From Bostrychus sinensis (lineage: Eukaryota > Chordata > Actinopteri > Gobiiformes > Eleotridae), in the NCBI GenBank assembly GCA_020698575.1, contig CM036258.1:20914795-20978794 (forward strand): a stretch of 64,000 nucleotides of DNA, written 5' to 3'. Numbering within the stretch: the first letter of the stretch is position 1; the number at the start of each line of letters is the position of its first letter. Position numbers and translations under genes: made by a program. Below, piece after piece: positions 51,501 through 61,602 of this stretch. Under the pieces are notes generated by a model. The model was not told the origin of the DNA. It made no database searches and worked only from the letters and a program-made list of their open reading frames with translations.

Positions 51501-54500
51501 TCACTTTACATTCACTGTCATTAAAATCCTGGATGCCCATCAGCAGCAACCACACAACATGACTAACTCTAACTGAGTGATCTCATGGACTTAGATATTA
51601 ACAACACTGGCCAAAACACAGCTGGAACTACCAAGCAAACATAAGCTGAATGAAAATACAACCCCACATTAGTTTTCAATGTAAAGCCACAAGTGAAGAA
51701 TGGCAGATGTCGTTGGGATTTGTCAACACCCTTGTCACTAAACAAAGGGCCAAACACAGGCTACTTCTCATGACAGCATCCCCTTTGGCTCCGGCCTGTG
51801 GGTGGTGCAGGCATTACCACGCAGCACAACAGCAGGAGGGTGTACTGTACATTCAGCTATACACCCCAGCAGCTGGTTTTAATAACAGCAAGGCTATTTC
51901 AGCTTCTGTTGGTGGAAAGAGAGGAAAAATGAAACTAATGCAGAGTCCGAAGTTCTAAGCTCAGTATTATAAACCAAAGAAAAGGGATCTTAACCAAGCA
52001 ATCATATGCAGTAAACAAGTGACAGACCGCATTTGCAAAGGTGATTTTGTTACAAGATGACGTGAGTTTTCTTTGCACCTGCTTCTCCGCTGTCATACTT
52101 GTTTCTTTAGGCCATCCCTGCCCTCATTATTAACCAAAAAGAAAAAAAAATGGCTCAAACTTATTCTATGTTGGATGCTGCGTTTAATTTGACAGTTGCC
52201 TTGCGTATTAATCACTTCTGCACGTGTTAACGCGTCACTTCCAAATCACAGAGAAACACTTGTACTTTTCAGAAACTGGCAGTGCTCTCCCTCCAGCCGC
52301 TCTGTAATTACCTTCTGATCAGCGTGACAGCATCTGGGCCACAGCCAGGCCTCACAGACAGCATTCACCTTCAGCGAAAGGTTCTGATAAGCAACAGATA
52401 TGGCTGAATGCACAGGAATGCATTGGCTTGGTTAGAATATCAATCATAACTTAACATTTGAGATGAAAAATTATGTGAAAAGCACAAGCCCAAACTGATG
52501 AGATGAAGGTTTACACGTGAGGTGAAAAGTCCCTCTTCACTTAAATATGACAAAATACAATAGCAACGCTGTAAATCTGGGTCATCATAGACATAAGGTT
52601 TAAAAAGGCAATAGGGAGCACTTTAAAATAACTAGAGGTAACTGGAGAGCGGAGACCTCTGTCAAGACATGGCCCTATCCTGGTTACAATATAGTGCCCA
52701 GGCCTGAACTTACACCAGAGACCTTCAAGTTCGGAGACAAATGCTCTATCCCTCAAGCCTTATATCCCGGTGCCAGAATACACTGAAATATGTGGATCCT
52801 AAGGGTGATCTGCATCCACACCAAGAACAAATTGTTTGTTCCTGCCCCTTGCTGCTGGAGTTTATTTTTGGCTCAATCTCTCAGTTTTACAGAAGACTCC
52901 ATGATCCAGACAATGCTCCGCATCCAGACCAAGAACAAATCTCTTCTTCTTTGGCCCATTATTCACCTTTCCTGAAAATCACATAAAAAATCTAACCATT
53001 TGGAGTTCTTTTTCTAATAGATTAACAAACCAATGCTGGCAAAAACATGAAACCAAAGAAGCCACATTTTTTCAAATGGTTCCAGTTAGGCGCATACTGG
53101 CCCAAGCTGCGGCCGAGAAGAAAGGTGACTTCAAAATAAAAGCATATTTACTTTTATGACCACATGGATGCATTTACAGGCACCGACGTAAAGTGAATGA
53201 GTGATGCTCTAAAAAAGATTTACTATTTGCTTTTTATTCTTACTATTTGCCACAGCAGCAAGACTGAGGAAAATGAAAAGAAAGAAGGCTGTAGTAGAAC
53301 CAACAAAAAAAAAACTTAAATTTTAAGAATTTAATGTGGTATTGTTTTGAGTCACTTTTTTCCACATTTCAGGTCTAATAGGGAGCAGATGATGGATGGA
53401 TGGTTAATCTGGGATTTCTACTTTACCTAAACCTCTTCGAACCAGAGCTGATGATTAAAAAGTGGGAACAGAGTGAGAGGAGGTTACTCACAGTAACACT
53501 TGCAGCTGCCCAGCATTATCACACTTTTCCACTATTAGCCAAAAGTTGTCCATGAATTTTAAGACTTGTGAAGTAGCACTGACAGTGAAGGACTACTTAG
53601 GGAGGAAACGAAATGATTAACCCTGGGAGTAAAGTATTGTAAACTTGTTTCTCAGTATCACAATGATACATCCACTCCCAAATAAAACTCCCAACTTTCT
53701 GCGATTTGAGGGAGACCAAGGTCTGCAGAAGAGCAGCTGTACGCACAACAAGTTGAACCTTGAAGAAGATGGGCCACAAGACCTTGCCACTTTATTAAAC
53801 ACAAGGTTCAACAGAAGTCGTCTGGACGTAGTTTGTAGAGTTATAGATTTTAGTTTAGTCTCACATCCAAGCCTCAGTGAGTGTGTTTTTAATAGTGTAC
53901 AATCATACATTCTGGATTTGTTGGCACAATTTAATTTAAACGCAATATACAACAAACTGAAGGCTCCATTATTTTCTGTTCCAGAGCCACATATGCTCTA
54001 AAACCTAACTGCTCTTCAGCTGCAAACCTATATTAGGCAAGACTGGGACCAATACTCCAGAAACTTATAACCTCAATGCCAAGATGTCTTCAAACTGAAA
54101 AAAAAGAAAAAAAATAGATGCTACACCATGGTAAACATGCCCCTGTCCCAAATATCTTGAAATGAGCCCAATTTGTGTAAAAAAGTGTCAAATTTCTAAG
54201 TGTAAACATTTGTTACAATATCTATGTTCAATTGTGAATAAAATATTGGCTCATGTGATGTGATTTTTAAAAAATGTCCCAACATTTCTGGAATTTCGGT
54301 TGTACAATAACACTATCATCGTTAGAGTTCTTCACTTTTCCTTGTCCAAGCCATTACTGTCAATGGTCCAATCTGAAAAAGGCTTGTAGGAATAGCACCT
54401 AGAATTGAACTGCTTCGTGAAAAATTTACGACTTGGAAAACAGATTTCTTCACTGACAGACTTCACAAGTGATGAGCACTCCATCTGGCTTTGAAAATGT

Positions 54501-57500
54501 AGCGATATAAAATCTTGAGACAACTCACTGAGCTCACGTCTAGGACAAATACCAAACCGGTGAGCAGAATTAAATGTTAAATGGGTTCTGTGCTGGTTAA
54601 TAAACTGACAAATACACAGCACTCTCAAAGTTAACATGGTGAATGCTGCAGAAGGAACAAGTGCAATTTGAACATTAACACTTGCGTGCATACTACCATG
54701 GAAATAACGTAATCTTTTAAATGGGGTAATAATACATATGTTTATTAGCAGCAATCATGCCCGCAGTATTCTAGTGTATACTGTTCTGATGTAAATAGGA
54801 AAAAGTGGATGGAAATGTGTTGCAATTTCCAAATTTCAACAACTTGTATAAGCATGAAAAGTACTGCAATTCCCCGAGGGTCAATAACAAAAGGTTTTAC
54901 AAGATGTTTCTGTGGATGCCCCACTGTGCTGACTCACAATCTCTTTGCATAGCATTACAATTAAGTTAAGAGCACACTCCAAAACACTAAACGTGTCAGA
55001 TACGTACCTGACCCTCACTAAGATTTGAGAAGGATCCTTGCAATGAGGCAAATTCTTCAACAGGAAGCAGAAGTCGAATCCTAGAGTCAATGTCATGAAG
55101 ATGCTTGAGGTCAGAAGGTTCTGGGGTGTATCCATGTCCAGTCAAGACTGAAACAGCCCACACTTCCTCCTAACAAGAGACACATAGCATCGGTACTTTT
55201 AAGACATTAATAAAGGTGCATTATTTAGAATCTTTGGCTTCTGTGGGAAAGAGGGCATAACTTCTGGAACAAGTATCTCTCACAGTGAGGCTATTGTTTC
55301 TCTGTGAGAGATACTTGTTGCAATTTGGACTTCATTAGTCCTGCTGTGCAGAAAGTGAACATTCCAAAATATATAAGTGAGGCTATTGTTTCTCTTATAT
55401 ATTTTCATACACCTGAAGGCTTTACATAGCTGTTATTCAGATGTTATGTCTAAGGGAAAGTTGTTTCACCATTTTATATACGGTAATCAAATCAACATTT
55501 AGGCCTCAAATAAGTTGAAGATTCAACCTCACTCAATCTAGCTTGTGTTTTTGAATATACTATTGCTATAATCAGAACAATCATTTCCAGTAAAAGTAAT
55601 CTTGTTAACAATCAAATATGGCTAGTGAAAAGTTAAATATTGTGGTTTCTTTGCCACTTTATGCCTTGTCTGTCATTTAGTTGGAAGATGATAAGAGCAA
55701 CTATTCCTCTCATTTCTCATTTGTTAATATGGAAATAGAATTAATAATAATAATAATAATTATTATTATTATTATTATTACTTTATTATAAAGCAGGATG
55801 ACTGGGACACCCATGTCAACTCATTTTATCAAAACAAAAACACTTATTTACATAAACATGTTAAAGTTTAAATCTGCTTAGTAAGGACAACGTCAAAATA
55901 GCAGAGCAAAGTGTTCCACAATGGCCTGCTGATTTACTACTTCAGGTTACCAGAGCGACATATAAAATTGTGGAGCTTGTTGGGGAGAAAACAACAGCAC
56001 AAAAGCTGTGAGGCGAATAGCAGAGAGCAGCCTTGTGGCTGATGTGTCCTGAAGGAAGCTGCCAAGAAATGGGTGAGATCCTGAGAACTTTGGATGCATC
56101 ACTTCCAACTTCTGTGACATAAATAATGTGCTTGCCTTTTCACAGCCATTCATAATAGTATGGTCTGCAATAACAGGAAGTCTTGCTTAGCCAATAAAAA
56201 CTCAGAGCATCTGAACTTCACTTACTTTGGTATTGACTGCCACAATTACTGCCATATTGTTCTAAAAGTCAAGGCAAACATCATAAATGGAGCAGCAAGA
56301 CATCAAAAAAATCTGTCAGGTCATTCTATGGATGCAGCAGGGTCAAGCTAAATGGAACCTTATGTGAAAGGTAAGTGTGTTTACTTTCACTTCTAAACAG
56401 GACCTGTCCCATCTGACTGCAAAATGCCCTCACAGCTGCCAAAAGAGCCATTAAAGCAAATTAAAGTTGAAAACAAAAATAATAGATGCTTTCATATAGA
56501 AACAATCCCCATATCCTCAGAGAGGCTTCAAATAGCTTCAACGTGAGAACAGTGAGTAAACAAAAGCTCTATAAGAAGGTTCCTGGCTTCTGAATTTCAC
56601 TTAAAAGCCACAGAGGGAGCTGTTATGAATTCATGATTGATAAAATAAATGCATAACATGGTGCATTCCATGGGAACTAGCTGCATATGGTAAGAGACAT
56701 CTGGCTGATAGTCTGAAGTGCCTTGTGGAATCAGAATCATCTGCCCAGAGCCCGCCCGAACTTCCAAGTAGTCATCAAAACATAGATTTCTGACCATTGT
56801 TACTATGGTGGTGTGTGAAGGACAGATGTGTTAAGTAAGAGTGAATAAGAGTGACTCAAGGAAGGGTAACTATGAACATGAAAAAAATGCATGGACTTTA
56901 GGAAAGTAAAGAAACAATTTAAAGGCAAATTCACATCAGCTATATGAAAGAGTCTAAAATCTTCATTTGATAAATTCTTAAGTATGTGCTGTCACTTAAT
57001 GTCAGCCTACCTCTGCATCTGCATCTCTGGCACAATCTTCTTCCTCTTGGTCTATTTCTCGGAGGAGCTCGTCTAGACGCTCTTTTTCTGCCTGAGTCAA
57101 AACCTCTTGGCCCCCTTCACCACTTATTAACTATTGCATCACACAGAAAATTAATTGTTTTAGATAAAGAAATCAAATGACAACTACACATGTCCCATCA
57201 CTGTCCTGTTATGGGCCCTTGTGGTCTCAAAGTGAGCATTTTTAGCTAACTGGAAAAACAAACAGTCAAAAGCACTAAGTCATGTAATATACCCTTCATT
57301 GGCCCGATGTGAACTTTGACATACCTCAATGTTTATCTTGACAAAGTCTTTGCGTTTTTTATTGCTTTTGAAAGCTTCATAGTGGCTTCCTCGAAAAAGC
57401 TCTTCCTCTGTCTCCACAAGGTCTGTTTCAGAAGACTTGGTAGTGCCCGAAGATTTGTTTTCCCCTGTCAAGGATATCATGTTTGAGAAGATACTAAAAT

Positions 57501-60500
57501 ATCACTAACATTGAGGCTTATTACATTTAATAATTTGATCATTTCACATTCATATTTGGTTAACTGTTGGTTGACTAAGCTGGATTGTAATTGGGGACAG
57601 TCATTTTTGTGGGTTCACACTGCCCTCAAGTGCACAGTTATTTTAGTGCAACAGTCATAAACCTGTGCTGGATTTTCGGTTGTTCTACCTTCTACCATTA
57701 ACTTCCTTTGCTGAAAGTCTTGGTCATCACTCTCTGGAGCCTGCGTTTCAAAAACTGGTTCAAAGTCAATCTCCTCTTCCTGCACTTTAAACATAAGAAG
57801 TATATGTTAGGTTGTAGGTATGGAGAAGAATTTAGTCTGACAGCATAATAAAATAGATCTCATACCTTTAGCAGTGGGTGCTTCCAGAGCCAGAAATGTC
57901 CTTGTATTTGAAGCTTCATGGGCACATTCAGAGCGTCCTTTTGGTGTATTTAGCTGTGCATGCCCAGCATGAAAAGTTAATTTACTATACTGAAATAACT
58001 TTGTTGAGAGGCATTTCTACAGACGGGGTGCCACCAACACAGAATTTATATAATGAGCTTTATCAAAAATAAGTAAATAAATATACAACCCCAATTCCCA
58101 AGCTAGCGATAGTTTCCAAACTTAATAAAAACATATTTTATTTACAATATAACATAAACAAAAGCTGCCACCAAATTTAAGAGTTATTATTTTTCCGCGT
58201 AAAATAATGTTAAACAACTGTTTCAACACCTGATAGTTTATGTTCTATTTGTGAATAAAATATGTTTTTATGAGATTCTGTTTTATTTGCCTTTTACACA
58301 GTCTACCAACCTTTTAAGAATTGGGGTTTTACAACTAATATGATGTGTTTGAGTATGTATGTGTAGTGCTAATGTGTCTTTGAATTAAAAAACATCAGTG
58401 GGTTTGTAGAGGGCAATAGCATGAAGTCGTTTGAAAAACTTGAACACAGAATTCAATTCAGAAAACAGGGATCTGTATAGATATTTACAAAGACACCGTT
58501 TCTACAATACAGATATAAAAAAAGAGTATTTCACCAAATGGTATTGATTTAATTAAAGTATTTACAGATGTTTATAAACATCTACCTGGCAAGACTATTT
58601 CAAAATTGTATAAAGGACTACAGAAACAAAATGGTAACAACATCCATTATGTCAAATCAAAATGGGAAGAGGAGATAAATATTGTGAATGGCTTGCAATG
58701 TGTGACACACAACAAATGTCAACTACCTTTAAAAGACGGAGAAAATCTGGATGGAAGAACCTATTTAGATTCTTTATTACAACACAAATTGTTAATAAAC
58801 TACAGGGGCAACGGCAATATTGTTGGAGGCAGTGTGGGTGCGCAAATGCCAACCATTCACACATTTTCTGGACATGTACAAAATGACAGTCATTATGGAA
58901 CAGTGTCTTTAAAATAATTGAATCTGTTATGGGGTACAGCTTCCCTAAAGATCCCAAGATTTTTTGTTAGGACTGTTACCTGGAGATGTGATTGAAAAAG
59001 AGGACAGCTATCTCTTTAAAATACTTATAATTGCCTGCAAAAAGATCATCACAAAGAGATGGCGTACATGTCATCCTTCTCAGTCAAACCAGTGGCAAGA
59101 AATTGTGGAGGAAAAATACTCTATGGAAAAACTGACTTATTTTCTACGATTTAAAGGAAATCTTTTTTCAAAGTGCTGGACAAAATTGTTTGCTTTTAAG
59201 CAGAAGGAAGCATAAACACATTTTCCATGTGGTTTGTTAATTTTGTAATTTGAACAGTGTACCATGTTTTATGTTCTATATTTTGTGTGAATGTTTGTTG
59301 TACACTTTGTTTGTTGAAGAGATAAAAAACAAACAAACAAACAAACAAACAAACCAAAACATCATTGGATTTATGTACAGGGGAAAGAAAAAGTATTGTC
59401 AGCCCTTGGAAATGCTAGGGTTTCTGCATGATTCGGTCATAAAATGTGATCTGATCGTCATCTAAGACAAACAGAGTCTGCTTAAACTAATGCTTCAAAA
59501 AATGACATTTTTTTCATGTTTTTATTGATCATTTATGTAAACAATCACAGTACAGGGCAGAAAAAGGATTGGAACCCCTAGGCTAGTGACTTCTTCAAGA
59601 GCTAATTGGAGTCAGGTGTCAGCCAACCTGGGGTCCAATCAGTGTGAGAAGATTGGAGGAGTGGCTTTAAGTGGCCCTGACCAATAAAAAATGCCCCCCA
59701 GTTTTGAGTTTGCCATTCTGAGGAAGCATTTCTTGATGTGACCCATGCCTTGCAAAAAAGAGCTCCCAGAAGACCTACGTGTAAGAACTGTTCCATAAAG
59801 CTGGAAAGGGTTACAAAAGTATCTCTAAGAGCATTGATGTTCATAAGTCCAGGGTACAAGTAACTGTCTATAAATGGAGAAGGTTCAGTACTGTGACCAC
59901 ACTGCCTAGGAGTGGTTGTCCTGTAAAGATGACTGCAAGAGCACAGTGTAGAATGCTCAGTGAGGTGAAGAATCCTAGAGTGTCAGCTAAAGACTTACAG
60001 AAATCTCTGGCACAAGCTAACATATTTGTTCACAAATCTACAATAGGTAAAACATTGAACAAAAATGGACTTCATGGTAGGACACCACGGAGGAAGCCAC
60101 TTTTGTCCCAAAAAATGCACGTTTAAAGTTTGCAAAGGAGCTCCTAGATGTTCCACAGCACTACTGGCAAAATATTCAGATGACAGACAGATGAAACCAA
60201 AGTCGAGTTGTTTGGAAGGAACACAACACTATGTGTGGAGAAAAAAAGGCATAGCACACCAACATCAAAACCCCATCCCACTGTGAAGTATGGTGGAGGG
60301 AGCATCATGGTTTGGGGCTGCTTTTTTGCCTCAGGGCCTGGACAACATGCTATCATCGGCAGTAAAATGAATTCCCAAGCTTAGCCAAACATTTTGCAGG
60401 AAAACTTAAGATCATCTGTCCGCCAACTGAAGTTCAACAGAGAATGGGTGACGCAACAGGACACTGACTCAAAACATAGAAGCAAATCAACAACAGAATG

Positions 60501-61602
60501 GCTTCAACAGAAGAAAATACGCCTTCTGGAGTGGCCCAGTCAGATTCCTGACCATCCAATTGAGATGCTGTGGCATGACCTCAGAAGAACGACTCACACC
60601 AGACATCCCAAGAATAATGCTTAAGTTAAACAGTTTTATAAAGAGGAATGGTCCAAAATTCGTCCTGAGCGCTAGGCAGGTCTGATCTTCACTACAGAAA
60701 ATGTTTGGTTGAGGTTATTGCTGCCAAAGGAGGATCAACCAGTTATTAAATCCAAAGGTTCCAATACTTTTTCTACCCGGTACTGTTAATATGTACATAA
60801 ATGCTCAATAAAAACATGAAAAAATGTCTTCCTTTTTTTGCAGCATTAGTTTAAGCAGACTGTTTTTCTATTGTTGTGACTTAGATGAAGATCAGATCAC
60901 ATTTTATGACCGAATCATGCAAAAAATCCTAGTATTTCCAAGGGGTGCCAATACTTGTTCTTTCAGCTGTACGCAGCTAGGAAAGATGGGGTATCTACTT
61001 CAATGCAACAGCAATACCATTGCAACAGTTAAAAATAACCCAAAACATATTTGTATTTACCAGTAGTTCTCTCCAAAGTTTATCTCTGAGTTCCTTTGTT
61101 TTGCGCTTAGCTTCTTGTTCTTGTAGAGTCTTAGCAGAAAGAATTTCATCAAGTCTTTTCATTTCCTCAATGGCACTCTGTAGTTTTAAATCTTCTTCAT
61201 CGTCAACCATGTTTGTGGTATTGTCAGAAACTAAAGAAAAATAATATATTATTAAAAACTGAAACTCATTGTACTAATTGTACCAAAACACAATGTCTTA
61301 AAGTGACTTGCCTTTATCAGAATCTTTGGCACCAGAGTTGACAATAATTTCATTGCTACTCTGACCCTAAATGAAAATGAAAAGCAAATTTACCCAACAG
61401 TGTAAGCAAAAAGAAAAGTGTTGATAATTAATACAGAATCTGCAATTACCTGGACATCATTTGTCAAAACAACAAGAGCAAACTGAGTTGAAGAACGAAT
61501 TCTTTCATTGTGCGGCAAAGACACGCTCGATACTCGACTACCTGTTAGCTCACTGCTTGCAGGGCGAGAAATGTCTTCTAGGCTCCCTCTAATAATTTCC
61601 AT
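33522..61602 (-). CDS. fsip1: Fibrous sheath-interacting protein 1 (complete, 10 coding exons)
   Basis: FSIP1 was named for binding to the sperm-tail fibrous sheath and is mainly testis/ciliated-cell expressed. Exons in transcript order: 61602-61450, 61366-61312, 61230-61061, 57953-57866, 57784-57689, 57464-57325, 57130-57011, 55169-55008, 42646-42494, 33632-33522. Phases agree throughout and give 415 residues. Matches to human FSIP1 as I recall it: N-terminus MEIIRGSLEDISRPAS (human MDIIKG..ISKPAS); the coiled-coil core AIEEMKRLDEIL..ELRDKLW (about 80-124); DFVKINIE; ERLDELLREID; HDIDSRI; PGEKVLKDIKERR; TEEQLLSLLEDCE. The protein is shorter than human (581), mainly because it stops soon after TEEQLLSLLEDCE where human continues about 140 residues. 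Intron 2 uses a GC donor. Introns 8 and 9 are 12.4 and 8.9 kb; introns 3, 8 and 9 hold the transposons listed separately. The start matches the human N-terminus; no upstream ATG in frame competes. Confidence 0.93.
35026..35098. repeat. Imperfect (AGT)n repeat
   Basis: Interrupted AGT/ATT triplets over about 70 bases, directly visible, next to tRNA-like SINE traces and possibly grown from their tail. Confidence 0.7.
40622..40690. repeat. MITE-like fragment related to 16,984-17,060
   Basis: Shares the ACTGG(A/G)GCAGTATGATATG start and the following TTGG(A/G)TCAGTA segment with the copy at 16,984. Both look like decayed members of one dispersed family. Confidence 0.45.
40872..41816. mobile_element. 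Non-autonomous hAT-type DNA transposon
   Basis: 945 bp with perfect 12-bp terminal inverted repeats (TAAGGGTGCTCC and GGAGCACCCTTA), flanked by identical 8-bp duplications TTTTAAAG (40,864-40,871 and 41,817-41,824). An 8-bp target duplication is the hAT hallmark. Subterminal sequence is packed with GATCGG/CGATCGGCC copies, likely transposase-binding sites. The GC-rich interior contains ATGGCTGCTAATGGAAAG (41,309) followed at once by a stop, which resembles the start of a ZBED-type hAT transposase whose body has been deleted. It lies in fsip1 intron 9. Confidence 0.9.
43715..43920. repeat. Dispersed teleost repeat with AGCGCTTTAC pairs
   Basis: Two closely spaced copies of AGCGCTTTAC (within TATAGCGCTTTACCTATGAC and CCAAAGCGCTTTACACAAAA), then a segment ending in CACCACCATCCACTCATTCACA. 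This order is familiar from a very common fish repeat. I cannot assign a class with certainty. Confidence 0.55.
44165..44495. repeat. Dispersed repeat, LINE2/SINE-like 3' region
   Basis: Contains GACGGTGGGAGGAAGCCAGA, GTACCCAGAGAGAACCCATG and ends CTAACCACTATGCCACCGTG. This core is familiar from a widespread fish repeat that ends in a '..aaccactgagccaccgtgc..' tail. It is a diverged copy; the classification rests on memory. Confidence 0.6.
46715..47130 (+). repeat. Composite dispersed repeat with tRNA-like segment, copy 2
   Basis: Head ACCTCTGCCAAAAAGGTCAT then CCAGCGTTGGTGTGTTTGTT, followed by a GT-rich expansion, the GATTCTGTACAATTGCGAAA block, and a tRNA-like segment at about 46,980-47,050. 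The segment carries a good A box (TGGCTTAATGGG) and a weak B box (GGTTTTAGTCC). Confidence 0.65.
46780..46828. repeat. (GT)n/(GCGTGT)n microsatellite
   Basis: Alternating GT with CG interruptions over about 50 bases, lying inside the composite repeat and probably grown there. Confidence 0.9.
49017..49430 (+). repeat. Composite dispersed repeat with tRNA-like segment, copy 3
   Basis: Head CCACCAAGGTAGTTATGTTT..CGCCAGAG, then GTCTGTTAGCAAGGTAACTA, the GATTCTGTACTATTGCAAGA block shared with copies 1 and 2, CCAGCTACAAGGGGTCAG, then the tRNA-like segment (about 49,300-49,360) and a degraded tail. Confidence 0.65.
49449..49475. repeat. Poly(T) run
   Basis: About 27 T just after composite repeat copy 3. 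A second, shorter run lies at about 50,057-50,073. Confidence 0.85.
51068..51104 (+). other. G-rich tract, potential G-quadruplex
   Basis: At least four G-runs (seven, four, five and five G) separated by short T/TGGC spacers on the plus strand. fsip1 is transcribed from the opposite strand, so this lies on the template strand of fsip1 intron 8. It is a direct sequence observation; quadruplex formation is inferred. Confidence 0.6.
52625..53055 (-). repeat. Composite dispersed repeat with tRNA-like segment, copy 4 (inverted)
   Basis: The reverse strand reads, in the family order, a GTTTTTGCCAGCATTGGTTTG head, a CTGGATC-rich middle, a tRNA-like segment GGGATAGAGCATTTGTCTCC..GAACTTGAAGGTCTCTGG (about 52,700-52,760), and a TTGACAGAGGTCTCCGCTCT tail near 52,640-52,670. 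Confidence 0.6.
54010..54306 (+). mobile_element. 3' remnant of a Tc1/mariner-like transposon
   Basis: The left part still reads like the C-terminal end of a transposase (LQTYIRQDWDQYSRNL, a decayed motif), followed by CTACACCATGGTAAACATGC CCCTGTCCCAA and finally TGTCCCAACATTTCTGGAAT..CGGTTGTAC. This is the typical right end of a family abundant in fish. The 5' part is missing. No intact frame remains. Confidence 0.65.
55268..55319. repeat. Perfect hairpin 1 (18-bp stem, 16-nt loop)
   Basis: Arms 55,268-55,285 and 55,302-55,319 are perfect reverse complements (AACAAGTATCTCTCACAG). The loop is TGAGGCTATTGTTTCT (55,286-55,301). It lies in fsip1 intron 7, about 100-150 bases upstream of the exon 8 acceptor. 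Confidence 0.95.
55366..55405. repeat. Perfect hairpin 2 (12-bp stem, same 16-nt loop)
   Basis: Arms 55,366-55,377 and 55,394-55,405 are perfect reverse complements (AAAATATATAAG), unrelated to the stem of hairpin 1. The loop 55,378-55,393 is identical to that of hairpin 1 and in the same orientation. Only 46 bases separate the two hairpins. Confidence 0.95.
55741..55781. repeat. (AAT)n(ATT)n mirror microsatellite
   Basis: About seven AAT units followed directly by about seven ATT units, so the tract is self-complementary and can form a cruciform. It lies in fsip1 intron 7. Confidence 0.85.
58084..58333. mobile_element. MITE of Tc1/mariner-like type
   Basis: About 250 bp bounded by TACAACCCCAATTCCC at the left and GAATTGGGGTTTTA at the right, which are inverted copies of each other, next to TA dinucleotides. 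The same terminal sequence family ends the remnant at 54,306. It has no coding capacity and lies in fsip1 intron 3. Confidence 0.75.
58398..59355 (+). mobile_element. 5'-truncated L1 retrotransposon
   Basis: Broken frames from about 58,590 to 59,213 match the C-terminal part of L1 ORF2 downstream of the reverse transcriptase. They include KSKWEEEINI, a Cys-containing WRQCGCANANHSHIFW-type motif, and a helical LTYFLRFKGNLFSKCWTKLF segment before the final stop at about 59,213. The element ends in an AAAC-rich tail (59,323-59,355). Nine-base direct repeats AAAACATCA flank it (58,389-58,397 and 59,356-59,364), consistent with target-primed insertion. Frameshifts make it non-functional. It is in fsip1 intron 3. 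Confidence 0.85.
59376..60971 (+). mobile_element. Tc1-like DNA transposon, decayed, about 1.6 kb
   Basis: Long imperfect terminal inverted repeats of about 170 bp. The left begins TACAGGGGAAAGAAAAAG; the reverse complement of the right end begins TACAGCTGAAAGAACAAG. They share TGCATGATTCGGTCATAAAA and continue to ATTGATCATTTATGTA. Ends coincide with TA, as for Tc1 elements, and the length is standard. Each arm has diverged, so the insertion is old. It lies in fsip1 intron 3, 11 bases after the L1 target duplication. Confidence 0.92.
59740..60690 (+). pseudogene. Tc1 transposase pseudogene
   Basis: Pieces of a Tc1 transposase lie in all three frames. An N-terminal paired-like DNA-binding region is at 59,893-60,126 (RSGCPVKMTARAQ, NPRVSAKDLQKSLAQANIF, VHKSTIGKTLNKNGLHGRTP). 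The catalytic middle around 60,180-60,345 includes WRKKGIAHQHQNPIP and a GGGSIMVWGCF-type stretch. The C-terminal QQDTDSKHRSKSTTEWLQQK..LEWPSQIPDHPIEMLWHDL is at 60,394-60,624. Several frameshifts and the loss of a proper Asp-Asp-Glu reading frame make it inactive. Confidence 0.9.

Larger units (their letters stand above)
42647..55007. other. fsip1: fsip1 intron 8 (12.4 kb)
   Basis: No coding exon beyond fsip1 was found. It holds dispersed repeats (43,715-43,920; 44,165-44,495; three composite repeats), a CA/GT microsatellite, poly(T) runs, a G-rich tract and a Tc1 remnant. Non-repetitive stretches at about 47,330-47,780 and 52,020-52,420 contain homeodomain-like TAAT sites and could be regulatory; that is inference. 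The 203-codon frame at 49,295-49,906 crosses a repeat and a poly(T) run and is not a gene. Confidence 0.6.

Noticed and set aside
53645..54001. 118-codon open frame next to the Tc1 remnant
   Set aside because: No transposase motif in this frame and overlapping frames on the other strand; not supported as coding.
58606..58917. Stand-alone gene
   Set aside because: Residual L1 ORF2 sequence broken by frameshifts.
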